A stretch of DNA of 64,000 nt from Lichenostomus cassidix (taxonomy: Eukaryota > Chordata > Aves > Passeriformes > Meliphagidae): contig CM039182.1 in NCBI GenBank assembly GCA_008360975.2, forward strand, positions 106,692,443-106,756,442, written 5' to 3'. The notes under the pieces are model-generated. The model did no database searches. It was not told where the DNA came from and was given only the letters and a program-made list of their open reading frames with translations. Positions 38,001 to 48,966 of the stretch are shown here, piece by piece (the stretch's first letter is position 1; the number at the start of each line of letters is the position of its first letter). The position numbers and the translations under genes are program-made.

Positions 38001-41000
38001 TTTGAGTGCTTCCCCCAGCCCTGATGGAACAGGTGCTCCTATAATACCCTCAGAAGAGCCACCTTTCATGGAAAAATAAATGACAGCAGTGGAAACTGCA
38101 GAACAAACACAAGTTGGCTACTGCATACTGCCACAGCAAGGATTAGTCCTTATGAGAACTTTATTACATTTTGTCATATTTGTGACTCAGCAGCTGTGAA
38201 AACATGTAAGAATCCTGCACAGATTTTCCATTTCCTGCCAGCTCACTAAAACAAAGCAGTGTGGCTGGAAGAAGCAGAGTACATGCAACATAAATGGTGA
38301 GCAAAGCTTAGCAAGCCTGTTCAACTTCATGGCATGCTGCAGGATGGAGAAGCTCGTGAGGTTTGTAGCTATCCAGCTCTCCAAGGCAGCTGGATTGAAT
38401 GTCAATCACTGCTCTGTTGAGGGAGTTCTTGTTTTGGCATTTGTGAGCTTGGGAGCTCGAGTGATTTCAGCACACAAACTCCCCAGAGCATGCCCTTCTC
38501 CATCTAGAAACTTGGCGACAGCAGCCACTTCTCATTCCAGATTCCAAACATGTCCCAGTCCCACCTCTCCCTCCTTGATTCTTGGGCTGGAAAAGCTGGT
38601 TGTGTACAGCTGGTCAGAGAGTGCCTTAAGCACCTGGTTATTCTCATTTGCTGTCTGCATCTTCCCCACTCTTCTCATTACTTTTCTGATTGCCTAGTAT
38701 GGCTGCAGAAGAAAATTAGCAAATAGAGACAAACTAAACTTAGCTAAACTAAATCTACTATAAGGAATATTTGAGTTCTGCACTTCAGTGTCATCATCCC
38801 TGTCTTCAGCCCTGTGGTGGGAGCAACCTGAAAAGGAGAGCACAAGGAGTATTAGGAGCAAGGGAGAAAATGGCTGCTGCTGCACTACAAATTCCCTTAA
38901 CACCATAATCTCCCACAAAACTCTGCAATTCTCTCTATTCCCAGGCAATGGATGTAGGAGATACCCACCTGTCCCCCAAAGCATAAGGCTTATACTAAAG
39001 CAGCTTGATAAAATACCCAACAGCAATTCTTCGTGGTTTTGGGTTTTTTTTCTTCAATGAACAGAACTTTCTCAGGAGCTTATCTGAATAGGTTTTCCAA
39101 TGAACTGCAGACAACCATGAATCCTAGCACTTTCATTCTCCCCCAGGAATTGTATAGTAGCTTGCATGTAAAAATGAAACAAATATCCCTTAGAAACCAA
39201 ACATAAAGGAGAGACACCACTGTCCATGCTTCTCTGCAGAAGAACAAAAGAATTGGATGACAGATGGTGGACATGTTGCTTAGACAATATGGGAAAATGC
39301 TCAGAGGTTATGCTTGTGAATGAAATATAAGACTCCGTGGAACAGAAAATAGAAATAGAGGTTGAAGATTTATATGGGGTGATTGTTTTTTGGTGTTTTT
39401 ATTTTTCAGGAAATTGGATTCATGTTCCCAATACTGAATGTATTAAGTGGCTTCATTTTCACTTTACTTCTGTTGACTACATACCTGAAATGCTATTGCA
39501 ATGGCATTATTTTGAATTTCCTGATTTCAGGACAGGTGCCTGAAATCTAAAGAAAATAGCCTGAGATGATTCTAACATGTCCTTAAGCAGCACTGGGCTG
39601 CTGTGCATTTGCCACTTTAATGAAGTCCTTGCAACAAGACATTCTGTCATCCAGAGCAGCAAAAGCCTCACTGCATGCTGCAATAATTTAAGCCCAGCTA
39701 TTTTTTTTTTTTAGATTTAATATCTTTCCTCATTTTTTGTTGCTCTGCTTCATCTCTTTGGTCATGGTGCCTACACTGGGAATTTACTTCAGCTGTTTCA
39801 CTTTGCAGCTCCGTTCCTACTGAGCTGCATTTCCTGGTGTACCATCAGTACCCATTAAAAACTGCTAGAGCTGTCGCAGCTGTTTTATTGATCTTACCCT
39901 GATACATTGTGGCAAATTGTTATTTTACAGTGCATTGTCTATTTATTTTTCCAATATATCATAGAACTTGCCTTCCTTGCTCTTGTAGGAGACCCTTCCA
40001 TTAGTTGCATCGCTTTGCATATTATTCCCACATATGTTACAAACTATGAAGTAGTCACAACAAATATGCCAGTGAAAGCTGTTCTCTGATCAGCCTTTCT
40101 TTTTCTGCTAAAGAACTTTCTTTTTTGGACAAGAAAAAGTCATTAAGGATGTTTCTACTCAAGTAAGAAAACAAATGAGGAAAAGTTTGGATCAGAAAAA
40201 ATAAACATCAGATAAAATGAGTCCATGGACTGAAGATAAATTGCAGAATAATTACTGTCAATAACTTGTTATTCATTTTATTGTTGCCAATCTCCTGGTC
40301 TTCCATTATGTAATATTTAGATAAGAGATTACTTTTGGGAATTACAAGAAGGAAGACAGGAAGAATAACATCCAGCTATCCAGGCTGTAGATAATCTCAC
40401 AGTCAGGCTGCATTTGCAAAAAACCTGCCAGTGGCATTAGACTATACTAAGCTTACCCTGAATCAATCCTACGTACCTGTCTGCCTAACTGGAGGCTAAA
40501 CAGTGACAGATGTAGGGCAAGGACACATCAGTCTCCCTCCAGTGTTTCCCAAGCTGCAAGCAGCCCTACTCCAACCACAGAGTGCAAACAAGTTATTTCC
40601 AAGCTGGAAAACTGCTTCAGAGAGGCTCTGCATCCCAATCCTCCATGCACATGTTGTGAAACTGTGAGGTAGTGAGGAGTGAAGAAAGCTGTGTGAACTC
40701 CCTGTGAGCAGAGGGACAAGTGGGTTTTGGACAGGTTAGTCTCACAGCTGGCCATGGCTGGAGACTGACAAACTGACAGGCTCATAGTTTTTGCTCAGTC
40801 AGTGACCCTTTGTGCTGTGTTACACCTAATGACGTGTCATGCACACACAAGAGAAGACCCAGAGCACTCCGGATTCAAGCAAATCTTTCTGACCTTCAGG
40901 GAATACATGAACTTTAATGCAGCTCTGCCAAGAAAAAAATAAACAGAACCACTCTATTACCTCTTTTTTTAAGCGAGAGAGGGAGCACACAAACCTCTGT

Positions 41001-41439
41001 GTCCTTCACATCTGGGAAATGGTTCTGTCTATCTGGCAGGTTGAGATTATGTTCTCCACATGTGAGAAGGTCGAAATCCCAGTGGTGTCTCTCCCTTCAC
41101 AGACCCTGGGGTTTGATGGTAGCTGAAGCCCTTGTCTAGCTGTGCCTGTCTTCCCAAAAGTGGTCACAAACCACGCCAGACAGGGGAGGGAGGTTTCATG
41201 TCACCTTCTTTCTAAGATGTAAATACACACTTGGAAAATTTTAACTGCAGGATCTTGGGATATCAACAAAGACTGGATTAAAACTCCTTGATTAAACCTC
41301 AGACTTCCATGCAAACTGCTAGTATTTTATTACCTCTTGTGATGGATCTGTAAGTGTTAATTCAGAATGGGTAGCTGATGAGGTTTACATGACTCACCTG
41401 GTCCCTTTCTGCATCTACTGGACTGCAGACTCAATGGGA
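32001..41439. other. Unique sequence, no gene seen
   Basis: No transposon or exon was recognised. The 122-codon frames at 35969-36337 (-) and 38329-38697 (+) and the 110-codon frame at 38694-39026 (-) show no known domain, start in no promoter context, and overlap other open frames, so they are left out. An AT-rich patch lies at about 35035-35080 and a T12 run at 39701-39712. The segment 32890-33200 is AT-rich, free of simple repeats, and a candidate for conservation testing only. Confidence 0.55.
39701..39712. repeat. T12 homopolymer
   Basis: Twelve T residues follow AGCCCAGCTA. No retroposon body was found upstream on the minus strand, where a poly(A) tail would be expected to follow one. 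Confidence 0.85.
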
Positions 41440-41500
41440 GGAATCAACAGATGGACTTGATGATCTTGGGGATCTTTTGTAATTTTAATAAGTCTCTGAC
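41440..41500 (+). mobile_element. CR1 3' end fragment
   Basis: ATGGACTTGATGATCTTGGG (41451-41470) then GATCTTTTGTAATTTTAATA matches the CR1 3' stem region (usually TTGGACTCGATGATCTTRGAGGT...TCCAACCTAAATGATTC). The terminal repeat has decayed. Only the last 60 bp are recognisable. Confidence 0.5.
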
Positions 41501-41864
41501 TCCAATGCATACAGACACAGTAGTAGTACATAAGGACAAGTAGAAGTTTCCAAACTAGGCAGAAACAATGACTTGCATGGATACAGCTGGTGGACAACTG
41601 AACAGATAGGAGTTTTTCACAAAAGAACCTAGGCATCTGTTTTGTTTGAGCGAATAACATCAGCTGTTGTCAAAAAAAAAACCAAAAAAAAGGAAATTTA
41701 TTGCACTGTATGAACAAGAGCAAAACCTGCAAGAAAATAACATTTTTCTTTTCTTTCAATTATAAAGATTCTGATGAAACATTCTATACATTTTTGGGTA
41801 GTGTGTAAGAAAAAGGGTGCAGGGTAGAAAAAAGAAAGTGAATATTAATAGACCCAGCTTGCAG
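41501..41864. other. Spacer between CR1 fragments
   Basis: About 360 bp of non-coding sequence include an A-rich run at 41671-41692 (A10-CC-A8). No gene was seen. Confidence 0.55.
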
Positions 41865-42040
41865 CCTAAGAGATTTGACATAGACATCAGGGAAAAATTT
41901 TCTAGTGGTAAGGATAGCAAGGCACAAGGATAGATTTCCGGGGAAGCCTCCCAGAATAGATTGGCAGCTGTCAGCTAGTGTATAGTTGACTCTACTGTGG
42001 CTAAAAGGATGGATGTGATGATGTCTTGATTCTCTAATTT
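41865..42040 (+). mobile_element. Old, diverged CR1 3' fragment
   Basis: TTTGACATAGACATCAGGGA (41874-41893) then AAAATTTTCTAGTGGTAAGG corresponds to the CR1 'TTAGATTAGACATTAGGAAAAATTTT' 3' region. CCCAGAATAGATTGGCAGCT and a decayed 3' end near 42030-42040 follow in the expected order. Divergence is much higher than in the 10.3 and 20.5 kb copies, so it is an older insertion, in the same orientation as the fragment at 41.44 kb. Confidence 0.6.
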
Positions 42041-42181
42041 TGACAAAACAGTTTACATTTAAGCAAAAGCAAAAAATGCTACTGAGTTCAAATGATCATG
42101 TTACATTGCACAGCTTAAAATGCATCTAAAAAGAAAACCAGCAGTTTATTTTTTATTATTTTTATTTAAAAGAAGGGAATG

Positions 42182-42226
42182 AGTAATGAGTTATGCATAA
42201 CTTCTCCTTCATAATGAGAAGTTACT
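42182..42226. repeat. Overlapping palindrome and hairpin element
   Basis: AGTTATGCATAACT (42189-42202) is a perfect 14-bp palindrome. Its right half overlaps TAACTTCTC (42198-42206), which is the exact reverse complement of GAGAAGTTA (42216-42224) across a 9-nt loop. The outermost AGTAA (42182-42186) also pairs with TTACT (42222-42226). The central TATGCATA core resembles POU-factor (Pit-1/Oct-type) sites. Whether it binds anything is inference. Confidence 0.65.
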
Positions 42227-42446
42227 ATTTAAATGACCCTAACAGTGCACTAAACCTTGTTTGTTCCAGAAAATAAGCCATGTCCTCTCTCTGACTAACC
42301 AATATTTGCCTGAAGACAAATTATCTGTGTACATGGCTGTAGCCTCACAATGACAGACAGTCAATTTGATATGAAGAGTAATCGAGACAAGAGTGTTGAA
42401 GGACTTTATATTATTACTTCAATTTTTTTTTTCATATAGAGGAAGG

Positions 42447-42476
42447 GTGTGTTTGTGCATGTGTGGGTGTGTGTAC
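42447..42476. repeat. Imperfect (TG)n microsatellite
   Basis: Interrupted TG units (GTGTGTTTGTGCATGTGTGG and GTGTGTGTAC) cover about 30 bp. Confidence 0.75.
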
Positions 42477-45186
42477 ATACACCTGTCATGTCTCTATGAA
42501 TGTACACATTCATGTATAAATTCATATTATATCAAAATAATGGTTTAATTTTGGGGGAATTCTGGGGGGAGGCGTGGGTGTTGTTTGTTTCTTTTTCCTT
42601 TAAATGATATTAAAGGACTCTGGCTTTACATCTTCATAGTGTTTATTCATTGCTAATGGCAATTTGAGCGTGGTGGTCTCAGTACCAGCCTCTTATCCAC
42701 ACAGGCAGAGGGAATTTTTATGGAGATGGCTAGAAATGGTTCTTTGCATTGTGTTACAATCTAAGCAAAACACTCACTGAGCACACACAGAGGTGGTCTT
42801 ATTTTAAACCTTCTTCCTTCATCTCCAGCCAAAGAAATCCTTAGCAAGTGCTATATACAGGCCAAGCTTTTATCTTCAACTTGTTGTGCTATATTATTCT
42901 ACTAGAGAAACACTGGGAGAATATTTGGATAATGGATTATACTTTTCAGCCTGAGGTAATTCAAAAGGTTGAAGGGATTTTGCTCAGTGTTATAGCCAGT
43001 AAACAGAGTATCACCTTTCAGCACAGCCAAGAATGGAAATGTTCGGCTGAAAATGTAAACATGTCGGTGAGTTATGAATGTGAAGAAAGGAAATGATATT
43101 GTTTTGCTGTGAAGGTTCAAAATAACCACTGAAATGGCTCTAAGCAAACCTCAAATCTTCCAGTCACATGCAATTCTCAACATTTCTTATTTACCTTGTT
43201 GTTAGGACTAAGAAAAAAGAAGCATATTTTTATATAAAACTGCTTTTCACTTTTAGAGTGAAATTCCAGCTTTAAGGGCTCATACACAGAGATCAAATAC
43301 AGCTATGGAACAAAGCCACAGTTTTGGAAGTATACAAACAGCATGTGCCAATTTTTCTAAATGTTTAACTAAAAACTGAGGTTGCAAACCAACTAATGGC
43401 ACAGATTATCACTGGGGTGCCTGGAAGAACACTCTGTTACTGTGACATGGAACTATGGGCTCCAGAGTCATGTCAGGTCAGGTTCTCAACTCATGTCAAA
43501 GATCCCTTTATTAGAAAAATAGTGCAGGTAAGAGATTATTTAAATTTCCTCCAGCATTTCTGGAGTCTACAATTTCACACAAAACAAACCTGAGCTAGGG
43601 TGTAGGTCTTTCAACCATGTTGCTGAAAATGCCTGCAGTCACTAAAAGACAAAAGCTTTAAAACTGGTGACACTCTAGTGCTCTTTTGGTGGAAGTTTAC
43701 TTCACTCTATGCTGGCAGTCATGTCCTGCACCTATCCCACTCACTGCCACATTTGTTCAGTTGGGTTCCTCCCATGGGCTTGCACAGACCCAGGGGTGTG
43801 TTCGCTAGCAGGAGCTGCTGGAAAGGGTTTTGGTTACTGCTCAAAACTGGTCCTTGTCCAGCCCTTGGTCAAAGTCACCTGTAGGTGTTTTAGACAAATG
43901 CCGTAGCCTTCTTCATCTCTCCCCCTCTTTGTTTTGTCTGGGCTTGTTAAGGTTTTCATGAACTTCGTGGACACTCAGACCCACAAATACATTGTTTATT
44001 GTACCTCACAACACATTTTACATGCAGATTTATCAGAGAGCCATTTGCTTGAACAGCCAAAACTGATAATGCACCTTGTTACTAAATATGTATGAATGGC
44101 TGCTCAGGTATGCAGGAGAAAATGGAAACTCTCACATTTGGACCTCCAGGGCTGTCAAAGTGACCTCTTAATAGACTGGCAGGGTCTATAAATATCATTC
44201 ATTCATTTTATCAGCTTATTTGTTAGAGTTTGAATCTTTTCTGATATATTTGCCTACTCCCAATTTCAAAGGTCAGTTTGGCTAGTATGAATCGTATTCA
44301 TGATTCACAGAATTACACTCTGTAATACTGCCAAGAAAACAAGATGAAACACAGTAAAACAGCCCTAGGAATAACATTCACTCTTTACCAGGTGTCCTGG
44401 GGGTTATCTCTTATGCTGCAGGAAGAAACCACTTGTATTGCTACCACAGTAGAAAGGACATTCAAATTCTGGTGAGCAAACTCTCTTTAAGCTTGAATGG
44501 CTGCTGTTGTTCATCCATTAACTGTAGATCTTACTCATACTGTCCCTTCATGGTTACTGAGTTTTGATTGCTTTGGCTGGGTGTAACAGAAAGGCTGTGG
44601 TTGTTATCAACAAACACTGTCAATCAGCTTATTTGTTGACTTTGGTGCAGAAATTCACTGGTTTGGCTTCCTACTCTGTACACAGCTCTGATAGTGCATT
44701 GCCCTGCAAAACAAATGTGTTCCTCCATAATCTTCCTTTTTGTTGCCAAATCTCACAGACACTGAAACAGTGTCCTGCTGTATGGTGATAGAAGGCAGCA
44801 CACAGCCACCACATTAAATCCACAGTATTTTGTTTCTTCATTTTCACTTTGCAACTGGCTATTTCCAAATGATGGATCTATCAGTGCTTACCTTCAAATT
44901 AAAAGATGTAACTGCCTGGAATTTCGCTAGCAGATATGAAAGCTCTATAGCAAATCTACTGCCTTTGGATATGAAGTTTAATAAGGTTAGTGCAATTGCT
45001 CTGTACCACTAGGAATTAACTTGAATTCCACCACATTTCTAGACACAGAAATGTTTATCTATTAATTGCCTGTTTAACATTATGTATTGAAGACATTGAC
45101 TGCAGCCTGGTAGTAAGGTAAGTAAATATTATTTTTCCCTCTTCAATGCAGTTAAAAGGGAGTGTTTCATTAGCCTCCTATGGACA

Positions 45187-45228
45187 GCCTGCCTGCACCC
45201 CACAGCTGCCTGCCTGTGCCCCACAGCC
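45187..45228. repeat. 21-bp tandem duplication
   Basis: Two adjacent 21-bp units (45187-45207 and 45208-45228), both beginning GCCTGCCTG and containing CCCCACAGC, agree at 18 of 21 positions. Confidence 0.75.
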
Positions 45229-47559
45229 TTGTGTCAGTGATAAGCGCAAAGAGGTGGGAACACTGATGCCAAGTGTCCCCCCTTTGCAGTGAAACTTGGG
45301 TCTCACCTGGATCATAGCAGTTCCTGCTTAGGATTGCTTACTGTATTTAAACATTTCTATTTTTCCTTGCTGTGCTGCCCAGAATGCTGCAGAACTTCAG
45401 TTTCCTGAGTATCTCCCCCTTTTCCAGGCACTTTACATGCCTGGCTGCCTGCAGATACCTTCCTCATGAGTGTGAAGTGCCAGAAAAATGTTCCTCAGAG
45501 AGGTCTTTTGTTCCTAATGGCTTTCTCAGACAGGCCACAATGGAATTAGGAATCAGTGTGGTGATTTAATTGGACAGCTTGCTTTATTTTCTGCACACTA
45601 GAGATTTTCTCTCCATCTGCTTTCATGGGAATAAAAACTATAGTCCTTAAATAGGGGAATTGGACTGAAATTAGTGTATTTTGTATGTATGAGGGCTGAG
45701 TAGAAATGAAAAAAACCAACCCATATTCTGAAGTAACATTTTTTCCAGATGATTCTCAATTAATCAAAACTGAATGCTGTTAACTGCTGTTTCTCTCTTT
45801 CTTCCCTTGGTACAGGTCAGGGATGCCTCTTCTTCAGCCACATAGCACATGGTGGCATCAAGCCTGGGTATGAAATACCCTCACCTGACTTTGAAGAAGC
45901 TCCTGAACTCTTTCATTCTATCATCATTCCTCCTTCAGCCTCCCTTTCCACATTTGCAGAGTCCCAATGCCTGATGGTTTGCCTGCAATTTGCAGTGCTA
46001 ATATTTAGCAGTCACTTCAGCAACAAGAAAGTATATAATTACGCCAGATCTCTTCCCAGCTATATTTAATGACAGGTTAGCCTTCCTTTCAATACTCAAA
46101 GTGCATTGTAACAACAAGCCATGTCAGGACTAAGGGCAGAAATTGGCTTAATTGAACACTTCATATGAAGGCAAGGGCTAATGTTACTTTGACAAAGTTA
46201 AGATAGCATTAAATCAGAGATGCTATCTTCATAGAGAACTACTCTGATCTATTAATATCCTGCTTTATGTAAATTAATTTTTTCTATAGGAAAATATCTG
46301 CTGTTAGACTACATCTATTTTATTCTTAAGTCAGGAAAAAAACTGTACCCCTGGATTGATCGAAAACATTTCCAGTTTGAACCACATTACTTAGCAGACA
46401 TTGATTTTATTAGTCACATGGTGTTGTTCCTATCACCCAGCTGAGTGCATATTCAAGCTCCTTGAGCAACAGTGCTTGCCTTGGCAAAATGTAATATTTG
46501 GTTTCCAAGGACACTTTAAAATAAATTGCTAAAGTTGTTTTTCTACAAACATGGAGGACAAAATCCTTTTCACTTGAATGTTCATCTAAAGAGAAAATAA
46601 AACGAGTTAGGGCAAATATTGTTGCTTTCAACTCAGCTCTATATTACAGTGAGTAAACAGAAAATGTTTTTACTGTTTCCAATTGAAAGTTTCAAATATC
46701 TCCCATTTCTGGGTTAGGAAGGAAAGAAAACATTTCAAACCAGGATGAAAAAGAGGCCTCATAACTGGCAATGAGGGTCTCCAGCTAGGGGAATCGGGCT
46801 CAGGCTCAGTCACCATATTAACTCTACAAAACAAAACTGCTGCAGGAAGACCTGAGTTGGTACTGTCACAGCACAGCTGGTGGCAGAGGTTTGTGTTACT
46901 GGCTTGAATTGATAAGTCAAACCCTGAAAATTTATGTCCCTGGTCCTTGTTCTGGAGTAAGATTATTTCTTATCCAGGATATATGCCTTGTTCTTTCCAG
47001 AAGCTCCTTCTTGTTCCCTTGAAAAAATTTGGTGTTGAAGAATCAAAAATTCCCAGCAAAAACCAGTTTTCTCAGACAGATGCTATTTTAAGAGGAGAAG
47101 ATGGTGAGCTCTGTGAACATCATCTCCCTATACCTGTACTGAAGTTTAACTGTGGATTTTGACATCCAGTCCTGAATGGATGTAAGCGTAGCAGGGCAAG
47201 TTCCTTCTCAGAGGAAGATGGGCAGCAATTTTAAATTGAATTGCCTACAGATGGCTCACCATATCAGAACGGCTCTTTACCTTAGAGACTACATAAACTC
47301 AGACTCTAAGAGTCACATTTTCACTCATCCCAAGGCAAAAGAACACTAGTGGTATGCATTAGGAGTGGAGTCCTCAACAGAGCAACCACACTAGCAATAT
47401 TTTCTTGTTTAACTGGGTATTTCTAAGCTTTACTAATTAATAGATGAAATGTCTTGTGATGCAAAGCTTTATACACAAAACAGGCACCATTAATAAAATG
47501 TTCTGTGACATTTGGCAAATCGGGAAACTTCTGGCTACATTAATCAATGGGAAGCAATC

Positions 47560-47800
47560 ACTTCTAAAAGTCCGTGTTCCTGACGAAATGCATGCGTGTT
47601 GAAATTAATGTAAATGGATAATAAAAAAAATATTTTCACACTTTACTGACAAGTAATGGTAGAAATCATTATCCTAATGGCTTATGAACTTTTTACGCTA
47701 GAATGATATACAGTAGAAATATAATGACTTTCTATTTGGCACTTGACATAGCAAATTAATGGAAATTATTAATGCACAGCATTTCATTTCTGTGTATGTT
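47560..47800. other. AT-rich block, possible conserved non-coding element
   Basis: The block is repeat-free and rich in homeodomain-type cores (AAATTAATG, CAAATTAATGG, ATTATTAATG). It is about 70% A+T by eye without being simple sequence. No coding frame was seen. The call is a suggestion for comparative testing only. Confidence 0.25.
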
Positions 47801-48785
47801 TTATGTTAACTACAGAGAGAATACAAGTGATGTTCTGTTCCTCAGCATGTCTTAACCTCAAGCCTTCATCTACACTAGCATAACAGCCTCTTTAGCTCCC
47901 ATGGACTAAAACTAGCACAGCTTCTCCAATCTGGATGCAGTTAAATCTTTAGTACCAATAGAGCAGTTCCCACAGGGGCAAGAGAGTAAATTGGTTTTAT
48001 ATCTTAGCCCTGACCTGTGCCATTGGCAACAGAGACCTCTTTCATTTATTTATATTCCATTTATTTATAATTGTAATGTGATTGGTATTTGCAGCATATA
48101 GGAATAACTTCTGTGTTTGGATCCAAATTCAGTTATAAATTGACATCAGTATTTCTCCATCTCCGACTCCACATAGTCTTATTAACTTCATGCTGTGACT
48201 GAGGTTATCATCACTGATATTTTAGGTAAGCATTGCTGTGGCCTTGGGAGCAACCAGTGGTGTCCATATGGACAACGGAGTTGCTGCAGCTCATCAAACT
48301 CCTGTCACTCCACAATGCTTGGAGTTGCAACAGCCTTGAGTTCTGTGTTTTGCTGGAATTGCTTGAGGTGATGCATGCTGTATCACCATAACTTTCATAC
48401 CTGTACTTGAGGTGGTTCTGCTAGTAAAACTCCAACACAGACTGTTACAACCTTGATATCCTTGCCCTGTCCCCTGGGCTCTTCTGCTGCCACCACCGTG
48501 AACTACTTACCTATCATACACGATTCACCTACAATGCCACTAGAGATACATTCAAAAATTAACTTGTGTATGACCTTTGTCTCATATATCTATGTCCACA
48601 TTTTTGTGAAAGAGAGCTCTTATACGAGCAGGGTTAAAGCAAAGTAAAGAAATAAGGCTTTAGAATCTGTAAACCAAAAGATTTGGGGCTAACTGCCTAA
48701 AAGAAAGAAAAGGAAGGGTGTTGAATTTTGTGACATTGTCCTAATGTGACTGGAGAGAAAGAAGAAGACAACAAGCTTTCCCTCA

Positions 48786-48966
48786 AAGAAACGAAAAAAA
48801 GGGAAGGAAAACAAAAGAAAAGAAAAAAAGAAAAAAGAAAAAAGGGAAAAAAAGAAAAAAAGGAAGGAAAAGAGGCAAAAAGAAGAAAGAAAAGCAAAAA
48901 GAAAGGAAAAAAGAAAAAGGAAGTAAAGGGGGAAAAGAAAAAAGAAAAAATGAAAAAGAAAGAAAA
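48786..48966. repeat. 180-bp polypurine (A/G) tract
   Basis: From 48786 to 48966 the + strand is almost entirely A and G, with only about half a dozen pyrimidines. It is built from irregular AAAAAAG, GGAA and AAAGAA units. Such homopurine tracts can adopt triplex (H-DNA) structure and are slippage-prone. The lysine/glutamate-rich (+) and phenylalanine-rich (-) open frames here (for example 48746-49000 and 48689-49009) are consequences of base composition and not genes. Confidence 0.9.

Larger units (their letters stand above)
42041..48785. other. Unique sequence, no gene seen
   Basis: No exon or further transposon was recognised. It holds the palindromic element at 42182-42226, an imperfect TG-rich microsatellite at 42447-42476, and a 21-bp tandem duplication at 45187-45228. 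It also holds an AT-rich, repeat-free block at about 47560-47800 that resembles conserved non-coding DNA in texture. All open frames are 82 codons or shorter. Confidence 0.55.

Noticed and set aside
40661..40690. TGAGGTAGT string resembling the let-7 seed
   Set aside because: The match stops after the seed and there is no complementary arm for a precursor hairpin.
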